Assembly (NCBI GenBank): GCA_022266195.1
Contig: WHVY01000010.1
Span: 1,004,501-1,068,500, forward strand
Length of the DNA: 64,000 nucleotides
Direction: 5' to 3'
DNA from: Tetranychus cinnabarinus
Lineage: Eukaryota > Arthropoda > Arachnida > Trombidiformes > Tetranychidae
Position numbers and translations under genes: made by a program. The notes under the pieces were generated by a model. It was not told where the DNA came from and did not search any database. It was given only the letters and a program-made list of their open reading frames with translations. This document shows, in pieces, positions 1 through 12,467 of this stretch. Position 1 is the first letter of the stretch. The number at the start of each line of letters is the position of its first letter.

Positions 1-3000
1 GTGGGTAAGAAAACCGTTATTGGCTTTTTGGCTGAGGCCAAGTTGTGAAGTCCTGCTCTTCGAAGAAGATCTTTGAACATGGAGAAAGCGATTGGTCTTT
101 TATCAAGGAATAGACCAGGATCTTCAAGGATAGCGGCAATTGTGTTAGTATCAGAGGTTGGATTATCGCTTAAAGGCTCACGAGGGAAAACGGGTTCATT
201 TGATCGTGGTCGATATCGAGGTGCATTTTGGAAGCCTCGACTATCAACTGGACGAACGGGAACGTTTCTGTAATTAGGTGATACTGTTGTTGTTGTAGTT
301 GAACGGAAAATTGTACGATCTCTCTGATTGGAGCCTCTTTCTGTTCCAGGTCTTTGGGAACCAAATCGACGAACATAATTGGCTGAATCATCTTCATAGT
401 TTGGATTTGCTGTTGATGGTGTTGGTCGCCAAAAATCTTGTGGATTTCTTGATGTTGGTCGACGAGTTGAATCGAAGAAGGTTGTTGATGGTGTTGTTTG
501 ATCATTCAAAAAGTACTCAGTTGTTGGCCTTCGGAATCTATTGTCATTTCTATCTACTGGAGTTCGAGGTGAGGTTGATACAGTGAAGGGATCAGGTTCA
601 CGAATAGGACCCAGTTCAGGTTTGAATCGAGGATCATAACGAGGTGGTGAGTTTGATGGGGAACCGTTTGAAGGAGATATGATATAGTTTGCTGGACTGT
701 TTGCAATGAGACAATTTACATCTTGAGGATGGCAATTTGAAGCGTTTCGATTTATTCCCTGGTCTGGTGATCGATTTGGAACAGGTCGTCGGAAATAGGG
801 TCGACGTGTTGTCGCATAGTCATTATTATTATTACCATTATTACCATTATTACGATTGTTTGGTGAATTTGATTGATCATTTACTGGTGAGTCAGTGAGT
901 AATCGACCACCTTGAGCTCTTCGACGATTATCCAAAGGTGGACTTGTTACTCTAAAGAAAGGACTTGGGGTCGTTGATGTAGCAGGTCTATAAACAAGGG
1001 GTGGACTGTAGGTCGGTGAATTATCTCTTGGCGTGGTAACACTTTCCGGTTCTTCAACATAGTAAACTGAAGGTACAAACTGATCATTATTGCCATTGTT
1101 GTTATTATTTTCAATAGGCCTTGGTGTTGGCCTGTTTGTATCATTAGGGATCACATCAGCACTATTGTTAGACTCATAAGGTCGTGGTGTAGGTTGAGGT
1201 CGAATAACTACTCGACGGCGAAGACCAAATCTTGGAGGTGGAGTGGGTGAACCAGGATTACTGTTGTTGTCATAATAAGTTGGTGATCCTTGGGTTCCTC
1301 CATTAACATTTGTCCCTGAAACTGCTTCAACCGGTGATGATGATGGGGACAATGAAGATGATGGATTTAATGATGATTCAGTAGTTACACGACCAGGTAT
1401 TCGAGTTCGGAAGAACCGTGGTCGTTCCTCCTCAATTTCACGAGTTTTATTAGTATCACCTTGATTACCATTTGTTGTAAGATTGTGATTAGCAACTAAA
1501 TCATCCCAAACATTATAATAAGGAAATGGTGTTGTTGAAGAAGTATTGGCTGCAGGTGAATTGAATATTTCTGGATTAGCTGCTTGAGATCGTCTCAAAA
1601 ATTTATCTGAACTTGGAAGGTTATAATTTTCTGGTACAACTGTTACAAAATTGGGTTGATCAGAATGTCCGGCGACAATTCGTTCTGGTAAATTACTTGG
1701 GTTGATTGGGTTAGTTGTTGTTGATGTTTGCAATTTTGGTTCAACATCGTTAGCCTTCAGTTGACCACATTTACATTCATCAATCAATTTTTGGGGTAAA
1801 ATTAACCGAGTGATTCCATGGACAACACCATTTGTTGTAATCTGATCAGGTTCAAGAATTGGAATTGAATTAACCAAAACTAGATCACAATCCTTAACTG
1901 TTATCGATAAAATTGAAACATATTGTTAGTTTGTATTTGTCAACATTACAATGGTTTAAATAAAATCTATCAAATACACAATTTGTCTTATAATACGATT
2001 ACTCATGAAAAAGTACTTTTTCGGTGAATAATTAGTGGTTACCTAATAAATAAGATGAAGCGTTACATGAATAAACATAGTCTCGATTAAAGTCAAATTA
2101 GTTTTATCAAATATCTTAATGAAGAAGAATATCAAAAGATGGAAATTAATTGAACCTTTTTACTACCAAATCAATCTTAACTGTGTCTAGCATTGTATCT
2201 TTCAAAAGAAGATGAGAAATTAAGATTTAATCAATGTAGAGTAGGTAGAATAATTTAATCTAACGCTTAACCATACATTAGTCTATCGAAATTTAACCAT
2301 TACGATTAGCTTCTTTTCATTCCAATTTTAATCTAAATGAACGACTACAATTTCGAGCCATTAAAGATGTAAATTATACGTTACTTGTGTTGAGAAAGCA
2401 AAAAATTGAGCCAATAATTCACTCGTAAATTCAATTGAAATGAAAAAGTGCAAGCATATTAGCATTGTAATAGAGAGACTTATATCCAAAATGATACAAA
2501 TTGTGATAAATTTGTGTTGATATTGATTGTAAAATAATTGCTGATAATTACCAGTTTTCTTGGTAAAATTGAGAGGTTCACCGCCAACTGAATAGATTGA
2601 ATTGCCAGGTAGTATATTTGAAAGAAATGTTCCTGGAATTATATGACTTTCAATAACCACTAAATTATAATGGGAAATAGTAATAATGGTTGAATAATGA
2701 AGAAGAAGATAAAAAAGAAAACAAAAAACGGAGAAAATTAAAATTAGTTAATGCAAGTTAATATGATAATTCACCAAGAAATTGAATGTAAATTTCAATT
2801 TGAAAGATAAACAATGAGGGAAAATACCAAGCAGATGGTTAAGTTTAATCACAATTCACAAGGGCTAGTTAGATGATCAAGTGATAGATGATTAATGAAC
2901 ATGTCAGTATTAGAAGTTGAATTAACGTAAAATTTCAAGTGCGTTATATCAATAGGATACAATAGCAAGAGAGTAACAGCAAGAGCAACCGGTAAATCAA

Positions 3001-6000
3001 GGTGAAAATTGTTGATTGAAAATTGTATTTCTTGGTGAATGTTTAGCTAGGAATGATTGTAGTTAAGATAATAAAGTAATAAACTAAGACTTACATCTGA
3101 GAAATGTGGAGTTAACCAACATTTCTTGGGCAATTGACCAAGGTATATCTCTAAAGGCTTCATCAGTTGGTACGAAAAAGGTTAACACATTACCTATTAA
3201 AAGAATTGTTTGTTGAGGAAGAAAGGGAAAGGTAAAAAAATTAGCAAACAATCAAGATGATAACAATTGATGACCATTAAACAAAAATATAACAAGATGT
3301 AAATACGATAAAATATGTCAACACAATCAAAAAGAGTTAAGGATCAAGTCAACATTAAGACGCAATATTTTTAGCCGTTATGATGAGTTTAAAGTTGAGA
3401 GTTGCTAATGAAGGGTTTTTTTTCAACAATAGATAGCGTGTAAATCGTCTATAATAATTAAAGCTGTTAACTTAAATGGCGTGTTTAACTTGATTGTTGA
3501 TCTACTATATTGAGACTTATGAGCTTTTATAATTATTATTATTATTTCAATATAAAAATATGTATCACCATTATTAATGACGATCATGATAACTATCGTG
3601 GTAACATTATTTGCTATCAAAGTGCTAACAAAGATATAGAGAGATGTTTGAGAATGATTGAGATTCTGATTTAAAAAGTCATCTCAATTAAATGATGATG
3701 ATAAATCTCATCATTTGTAAGTCTAATTGTTGAAAGGTAACAACAACAATACAAGGAAACAAAGTCAACCTAATACAATCAAGCTAATTGTTGGTAAACT
3801 AAACCTTCCTCCTTTGCACCCTTTAACATGAGATTTGGTTTGTTATTGAAGCTGTTGATAAAATACTTGGTTCATAGGGTAAATCATATTCATTGAGTAA
3901 CCTTTAATTTACCATGTTTTTCCTAACAATTAGATGAAAAAGGTTTACATTAAAATTAAAAACTGAAATCCATTTGTATTCATCTCACATGGTAACAAGG
4001 CATGTTTTTGTTTCATTCAACAATCGAAGAGGGAAAACAAGATTAATATTGAAATCAAGGATTGATTATAATCAGTTACATTTGATTAGCCCAACTGATT
4101 CTTGAAATATGATCTTAATCCAAGTCAAGGTGAATAATGGCGACTCTTCATTATATCATCAGCATGAGAAAAACAAAACAAAACAAAAATGTTACATCCA
4201 CATACAACAGTGAACCAACCACACAAACATAAGGTTATAACCAAATTGTTCAATGATCTAACCCAATTAACCGGAGATGACGATAAAAATGATCATCATA
4301 AGTTGACTTGATTGTGACTTAACAACTCCTACGGTAATTTGATTACTCACTAGAAACATCCTTTTCCAGGTCAGCCATTGAAAGTGATTTAGCCATTCGA
4401 TCGTATTTATCGCCAATCAGTTCAATCATGCTTCGATCTAGATATTTGGGTGGAGAAGAAACAAATTCATTGATTAATATTATTGTCATAAGAAGAACAA
4501 GAAAAATGAAAATATTAATCAACAATTTCCGCAATGAGAGTTAATTGTCATCATTGGTATATATCAAGATATCATTGGATGACAGGGAAACAAAATATCT
4601 CAAGTAACATATTCACTCTACAATTGTCTCCTTCTGATGACCATTTACATCAGATTATTATATTATATTATAATAATGGACAAATGTGATAAACATTGAT
4701 ACAGGTAAACAACAGGATTGTAAGACTGATAATTATAATGATGATGAGGTGTGTTTACAGCAACAATCAAATGTCGTCAAAACAAACAAGTGAAAGCCAA
4801 AAATGAGCAAACAAATTAAAAAGCCAACGTCTTATTTACAACCTTATTAATGTTGATTGTTTGAAAATGAAAGTGAGTGATTTATAAATCAACCAAACCC
4901 AAAGTAACAAGAGCTGTTTAACTGTATTGAGAAACTCAGCAAACTGAGAAACATAATTTACTGATTTGCCAATTAACACACCAACATTGAAACAATTCAT
5001 TTTCACAATTAACTCTAGTTTTAAGTGTAAGTCATTGTTTCCCTTGTTAACCTTTAATCAAACCCAATTCAACAATAATTTCAATGTAAATTTAAAATCA
5101 TTTAAGATCTCAATCTCAGCTGATTGCTTAGCATTTTAACAATCTTAATTGCAATTACCCTTGAGATGAAATGATTCAAAATTTCATCCATTTTCAAATG
5201 AACACATCAAAGACAAATTTCAGTCTCAGGCAATCTCAATTAATGATCAACATTTGATCATTTACAGTTTTTGAAACAAATTAATCAATCGTAATGATTA
5301 CTATCAATAGATATATAAAATTGTAAGCAAATACAAACAATTAAATCCAAGGAAAGACTAAATTTTCCTTCTAATATTATCAATTCAATATTCATTAAAA
5401 TGGTCAGCTATCAATTGAAAAGTCCATGTTGGTGAAACATTAATAAATGATAATAAACAATCAATCAATGTTAAAAGCATAAGCAACAGGTTAATCATAA
5501 TATAATAATTATACAAAAAGCAAATGTCCGTCAAAAAGTCAACTTTCAATGTACAGCAAATGGTTAGAAAGTACAAGAAATAAGACAAAGAAACGAAACG
5601 GAATGAACCTTATTGAATGTGGCCTTCCATTGGCGTACAAATGTCCATGAGATGAAATCTTAATCGATAGTTCATGTTGAATAGGGTGAATTAACAGAAT
5701 CCTCAGAAGCCATCTAATGATGAGAAAGGAAGATGAAAAACAACAATAACAAACCCAAACCTGGTCCATTAGACCTTGGTTTGTGTATTATTTTGCTTTC
5801 AACTATTGATGGTTTCAATAGAAAAGGTATTTTCTTGTCCACAATTGATGGTTAAGCTACTGTTAATCATGATTAGTAGATAATCATGGGATATTTCCCT
5901 GAATAAAGTCAATAAAACCAGAAGATAATTAAACCCAAAAAAAGTGAAACTCAATGAAAGATCATAAAGCATTGGATTTTCAATTTCAACTAAACTGGTT

Positions 6001-6852
6001 GTTGTTGATCAAGACATGGATAGACAATAAATTGATTGTTATTTGTTTATCAACTTGTAATATACATTAATGAGCACTAATATGCATATTAATATGCATT
6101 TAATTTCATTTAATGTTCAAGTTTTGTTTGTTTAGGTGAAACTGGCTACTGTCCTCGACTTATATTGGGTTGGCTGAGAATGACCGGTAAAGTTGATAAC
6201 TTGATGTGAAACAAATGTTATTGTCTTATTTCATTAATTATTATCATTATCCAGTATCATTCATGGTTATTATTAATGACCATTTGGTCGAGGTGAGATG
6301 TTAAAGATGACCCAAGTTTGTTAAATTGTTGGAAAGTGACAAAACGAGTAGAAAGCTCATAGTTGGTAGCTAATGTTAAATCAAATGATAAACACAATCT
6401 TTTCAAATTATAATCATTTGACGGGAAAAAAATAACAATTAAAAAGCAACTACTTTAAGGTCAAATAATTAAGCTGATCATCATGGTAGTGTGATAATGG
6501 TTAACTGAGTAGTTCAGTCTTTTTTTAATATTTTTACCATTTCTTTTATTGTCATCAATTTTCTGTTTTTGTCTTTATTTTGGCGTAATTAAATTTGCTC
6601 ATTAAATCATGACCATCATTTGATTTGCATATTTTGTCTCTTTACAATTAAATCGACTAATCAAGTTGTAAATAGATTGACATTGAATTTTCTGGTCAAC
6701 AATCACTTTTGGGTTAGGGAATGAAAAGAGTGACAAATTGTCTGGTTCAACTTACCGGGAACTGATTGACTAGTTGTTGGTGTTTCAGATGAAACATTAC
6801 TCCAAATGGTTAGAATCACAATTAATAGTTGAAGATTACAATTGAAGATCAT
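1..6852 (-). CDS. Secreted fasciclin (FAS1) domain protein, C-terminus beyond window
   Basis: Five exons join in one frame: 6756-6852, 4351-4437, 3095-3193, 2552-2659 and 1-1897, all internal junctions in phase 1. Exon 1 begins at ATG 6852 and encodes a hydrophobic signal peptide (about residues 1-22). Exons 2 to 5 build a first FAS1 domain (about residues 33-165). It shows the family hallmarks TFFVPTDEAF, SHIIPGTFL and TNGVVHGITRLILP. The remaining 1.7 kb of exon 5 encodes a Pro/Ser/Thr/Asn/Arg-rich linker of roughly 500 residues. A second FAS1 domain then starts (AFSMFKDLLRRAGL, KPITVFLP) and is cut by the window edge. FAS1 proteins (periostin, TGFBI, insect midline fasciclin) act extracellularly in adhesion and matrix. 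A role in cuticle or neural matrix is only inference. No transmembrane segment or GPI signal can be assessed because the C-terminus is missing. Confidence 0.85.
1898..6755 (-). other. Introns of the FAS1 gene
   Basis: Four introns occupy 1898-2551, 2660-3094, 3194-4350 and 4438-6755, each with GT donor and AG acceptor in the minus orientation. The acceptor at 4438 follows a clear pyrimidine run. They are AT-rich and hold no recognisable gene. The longest contains a perfect isolated palindrome (9-nt arms, 3-nt centre) at 5242-5262. Confidence 0.7.
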
Positions 6853-9800
6853 TTTGAGGCAGTTTCTTTTGATTAAACTCACTGAGAAACAGAAAAAATA
6901 TGATTAAAAAAAGATGATTAAACTAGTTGATCAACACTGAATGTCATGAGTATTTTGGTTGTCAGGTTAATATGCAAGTATAAATGGCTATGTAATGTCT
7001 TAGCGGATTAAACTTGATGTTGCTATTTCAATTGCAAGTGTTCAACTGAATAAGATGAGTTTGGATCCATGATTCTTAAGATGAACCGTGAAGATGCTGA
7101 GTGAGAAAAGGGGAAAAAATAAAACCATTGAAATGACCCTAAGACCTACTTTTGTGTGAGGCCGAGTGAGAAGAGTGAGATGATGATGAGAGGAAGATGT
7201 AAGAGGAAAGATTGAGTAAAAGTGGCTTGTCAACTTTTTTTGGTTAAAAAACAGTAAAAGTGAGAGTAGAGCCTTGAAAGTGAAAGTTGAATTAATATTT
7301 AAATCGCTATGAAGATGAAGAATGAGAAAATCTCATCCTTTGAAACACCCAATGATGATGATAATAGCAACTACCTTTACGTTAACTGGCCCCAGTTGAT
7401 TACAATCAGTGTGGGTGGACAAACCATATACTCATCTGGTAATACAATACAACTTGAATCGCAAATTGAACGAGGTTAACCTAAGCCATGTAATGGCTAT
7501 CCAAAACGATTAAACTGTAAACTTTGTTGATCATTGATTTACCTCTCTTTATTGTTGATTTGATGGTGATTTGGTTAATTTAATAATTTCCTTGCTTACA
7601 TTTATTGACCCTGTAAATCACGGAGATCAGTAAATAAAATCCTTTAACCAATTATAATTAGGAACAACGGGAGAAGAATAATAGTTTCAATCAAATTTTA
7701 TCATTTAGAGTAATCCAAAACCATTAATAGATGTCCAAGGTTTCATTGGTTATTTGAATAAAAACTGGTATCAATTTGGTAATGTTCAAAACCTTTTTGG
7801 ATTCCTACTGGTTTCTTAAAACCATAATCAAAACCATTTGCATAATAAAATGATTTATTCAATAGTGATTTTCATAATTATTAGCTTTACAATCTGGACT
7901 TTAGTGATCCTAATTTGTTATTGATAGCTGACCAAGAATAGCTTAATCTGTTTAGACGGTAAAGAAACAATCGAAATGGTCTTCGCTTCAATAACTGGTT
8001 CATTTGTTGGTTGATTGTTGTAAAGTAATCCATCTTTTTGCAGCATTTAGAGTTGGAAAATAATAAGCCACAAAATTATCAGATAAATTGGTTTTGGCAT
8101 CATAGTAATTACAACCAATCCATTGTTAAACACGATGAGGTTAGCATCAAGAGCATTGCTAAAAATATTGTCTGAATATTGTCCAATTTTCCGAAATTGA
8201 TTGGCTTTATTTGCATGTCATTTCACCGGCTATTATATCATCGATCAGCGACAAGTTTATTGGAATGATTTTGCTATTTTAATCTCGATTTCTTGATACC
8301 AAAGCTCGCAATAGTTTTGCGTTTTCAAGGCAGTTACAGAGCAATGAAATCATCATGGTTTGGCTCATTCACGAGAAGGTAACACTCGTCATACCATTCA
8401 CATCATCATCGTTCTGATTATCATTGATAATTTACCATGAATAACTCCTCCAAACTCAGGCCTTCTTGATAATGATCAAAATATTAAAACGAGTTGAGAA
8501 ATTTTCACTCCCGATTATGTTCAGTAGACATTATCCATCAGTTTAGCTTTATATCTTTTCCAAACGCCTCGGCAATCCAAGATATTATAATATTTTTGTC
8601 ATCATCAGCGCAATTAAATCTGATGATTAAGAGACGAGAATTATTGAAAAACAAAAAAACCAAAATCATGATCATTATTAAACTTGAATTCAACTGATCC
8701 AACTTGATTCTTCAAAAATTCCTGAGTTGCCAAACATATTGAAACACTATCTATTTGAAATTATTTTGTAAACAGATGATTGAAGTATTGAAACGATTGA
8801 TAAAACTTAAATCGTTGATCTTTTCTTCTGGTAATAGTGCTTTTTGATTACATTAAAACTTATTCAGTACTTAACATTAAATGGATACGTTAAAGAGTAT
8901 CAAGTTAACCAAGGCTGTATTGATTAAAAAAAAGGATTATATCAGTTGTATTGATCAAAATGAAGTGAATCGATGATCATAAGATAGAGAAAAACAATCA
9001 GAAATGAAATGATCTCCTAATCATGTAAAATGAGTGAAGAATCTTGAAATTGTCTTTTTTTACGCTACGGGTTTATGCAAAGCATAGAGACCTTGAAATA
9101 GTGCATTTACAAATTGATGGTCGAGGTGAGTATGTACTCAAGATGGACAATCGATCATCACATGGGTCTCAATAAAAGCCAAAAGACAGTAAAGCAAAAA
9201 GAAGTTGAAAACTAATAAGTGTTGATGATTAAGGTATATGGGTGAGGTGAACTGTAGATGAAACTGAAATTACGTGAAACCATGCTGACAGGACATGTGA
9301 AGACATCAAGTTGAAATCTTTTCTTGAGTTAATTATAAGGGTAACAATTAAAAGGTTGACCTGACAGTCAAACAAAAAAGTGAATGATCCATCCATTCCT
9401 GCGAAGCCATCACTTTCACTGAAAAAAAGCCAACATCAATCCTTTTAATCAGCAAACCAAACTCTTTAACCAGGCAAACCGTTCAAGGTTAACATCGTAT
9501 TATCATGATGATGAGCTGAAAAAAGAAAGAAAAATTTGACTTAGAAAGGCTATTCTCAAGAAAAAGAAGAAACAATTTCAATATATTTCAATGGATGGAC
9601 TTACAATGTATAAAATACATGCATTTCAACAGCCATGTAATGCTGTTAATTGCAAAATATTGTTCAATAGCACATGTATCTTGTTAGCAGGATTGAAACA
9701 ACTTGATTGTATGCTATTTAACATCACTAATTTGGTAATTCCAACAATAAATGTTTTCCAAAAGAAAGGTGAAGAAAAAAATTAATTCATAAATGGAGGT

Positions 9801-12467
9801 GAATTACTCTTGATGAAAAAAGCTGTTAGCCATGTTGTAAAGGGTTAGCTTGGTAAAACGTATGTTAGCTCTTATTAAGTGGCCATAATTCCTTGGTAAT
9901 AGCTGTAATCAGCAAACAATTAAAGAGTAATATGTTAACTCATGAATACACTTAGGTAGGTACCACAATTTACCGGCCAGGCCCAGAAATTAGTCAAGAT
10001 AATCCAAGGTAAATGGTCATAAAATCGGAAATGAAGATTAATTTACTTTGAAGAGCTTGAAGCATGGAAAGCTTGTAGAGAGAAACAAAAGAAGGCAAAG
10101 AAAGCAGATTGGCGGCAATGAGACTGGCTGACTCATTTCAGTTTGTTATTAATATTTTTTTAGCCATATTTATAATTGTTACAAAAACATTATTAAAGAT
10201 GATATCATTACAAATGTGTTATTATTTTTCGACTGATTTAATTGTGATGACCTTATCTATGATAATTTATTTCCATCAAAAAGTCAAAATGAAACAAAAT
10301 TATTGAAAAACAATGAAAGTTTGTCTTCAAGTGACCATCAACAGTTTTAATATAGTGTTTAACATTGGTTTATTGTCCTGTACAAAAAGGTATTCTTGTC
10401 TTTCCAGCAAGGTTAATCAACTACTGTGATTTTATTACCAACGGAATTAGACTTTTTCAATCTCCATGGTCATCAAACATAATTATTGTCCTTTTATTTT
10501 TGTACGCCTGATCAAGCTTGGACAATTGAACCAACCAACATTTCCCGACCACTCTCTTGAGTTATCATCTCGATCCTTCAGATAAAATAGCAACTGAACT
10601 TTCATCATGTTGAGTTGAGTTTATTCATAATCAATAGTAATTACAATAACCATTTGTTTACTTTTATAAAATCTCATATATTAAGCGTCCAGTTTAGACT
10701 AGAGCCGTTTATCCGCGTAATTTGAAAATGTTTACCTCACTTCCTGCTGTAGTACCTTTATAATTAGCTTTTAATGTTTACCATTTATTTTTCAACAATT
10801 AGCTGACTTAAAAACAAAATTAACTTTCAAAAGTAAGTATAATTGCATTATTTTCACTCAATTCTGTTGTTTAACTTATATCTTTACTTCTCATCTGATC
10901 ATCTACCAAAGCTGATGGATACATTTAATGATATACAGTAAGCAAACAAACCCTTTGACAATTACGTTATTTACTAATTAAATTTATTTACTCAGACAGG
11001 CTACAATGGTGATCTCATAATCAGATCAATTGATGGAGGACAAAAATAATCGTAAAACGAAGATACTAATCACTACCAACCACCAACATAATTTTAAGTT
11101 TCAAGGCATCATCGTTACGCCGTGTTTACATGATAATATGCTTTAAGAATGCTGTTTATTTACTGGCAATTAGTTATTAACAACCAAAAACAAAACCACC
11201 ATGGAGATAACGATGAACATGATGATGTTCACCACTGTGATAATAATCAATAGTAGAAGAGATGATCTCATAAAGAACGGCCCAGCCCCGTTAAGTTAAT
11301 TATAATTTTGTGCGAAAAATTAGATTCCTTGTGAAATGTCACCTTCAATCCTACGCACCAGCTTATTTGTTTTATTATAATTATACATTTAGCACTCAAA
11401 TTGTAAATATTTTCAACGTATAAATCATTTTAGGTTTAGCTTTTCATTTCGTATGAGAAATGTGAAATCCCTGATTCCTAGCTCATGGAAAAAGTTCATG
11501 TTTCATTTGAACCTAACAATCCAATCTTACCGTGATAATAGACTTTTTTCCCAATTATTTGCGTGATTGTAGCCGTTGTGGGTAAAAGTAAACTCAATTT
11601 CGTTGTTCATCTTTTTTTCATTACAGGTAAAAACTAGTCTCACCTTTTTGATTATATTATAATGCATCAAATGATTATCTCTGGTATTTTTTTCAACTTT
11701 CAGACTTTAATTTTAATCTGGTAAAATGAAAAGGTAACAAAATGACACAAAAGAAATTGAATGCAACCAAACAGGTAAAACTTGATTAACCGGCTTCCAT
11801 TGGACTCACAGGCCAAATAATCATCTATTATCATTCGTAGTTGATTAGAGTATGAATTTGATATAACCTATGAATGGATTAATCAATATTACAAAGGATT
11901 ACATTCATTTCTTGAATGTTTCATTACAGAGTCTCAGTTGCTGCTGGTTTCTCATGTTGAAAAAAGCCTAATACTGATTTTTCAGTGCAAAATTAATTAG
12001 CCAAAAGTAGCCAACTGTTAGTTAGACATTGATAAGTTGTTGAGAGTAAACAAGATTAATTAACTATAGATGGTCCTACATTTGTTGGTCGGTTACTTTA
12101 AAAAATTAAGCTCTTCAATTTACTCCGTATTCTCATGCTCATTAATTTCAAATGTTAATCAACAATTCTGACCACAATCTTTTCCCCATTCATTCAAATT
12201 AAATTAAATCCATAACAGGAAACTTTAATCGTTTAAATAGAAATGCAAAGAGTTAATTAATGTCTGATTGCTATCAACTCAATCTTTTAAACTGTCAACG
12301 TCAGATTTTGATATACAAAAATAATGTCTTCTGTTTTTGTGAAAAAATTCAGTTTATTGACGAAATATAAATTCATATGTAATTTTTGAATAAGTAGAAA
12401 CTTGATTTGCTTTGAACAATTTATGAAAAATTTGCAAGATTAAACTTGAGTATCTATTTATGTATCT
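6853..12467. other. Intergenic region, no gene seen
   Basis: AT-rich DNA between the FAS1 gene start and the 3' end of the first ABCB gene. It should contain the FAS1 promoter. I found no exon-like open stretch with protein-family similarity, no RNA gene and no transposon termini. Confidence 0.6.
12353..12358 (-). terminator. Polyadenylation signal AATAAA for the first ABCB gene
   Basis: A canonical AATAAA on the minus strand lies about 110 bp past the stop codon at 12468. Position and sequence fit the cleavage signal of this transcript. Confidence 0.5.

Noticed and set aside
4343..4534. Small membrane protein frame reading RKLLINIFIFLVLLMTIIL
   Set aside because: It lacks an ATG at its start, and its hydrophobic part is the pyrimidine-rich intron end before the acceptor at 4438. 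Only 4351-4437 is an exon of the FAS1 gene.
5242..5262. Perfect 9-3-9 palindrome in a FAS1 intron (arm AATGATCAA)
   Set aside because: It lacks the purine-rich arm and R-Y-Y pattern of the retroelement family, and about one such match per window is expected in AT-rich DNA. It serves as a background control.
8494..10306. Three plus-strand frames of 64-67 codons in the 6.8-12.5 kb region
   Set aside because: AT-rich composition, no family resemblance, no splice-supported extension; expected by chance.
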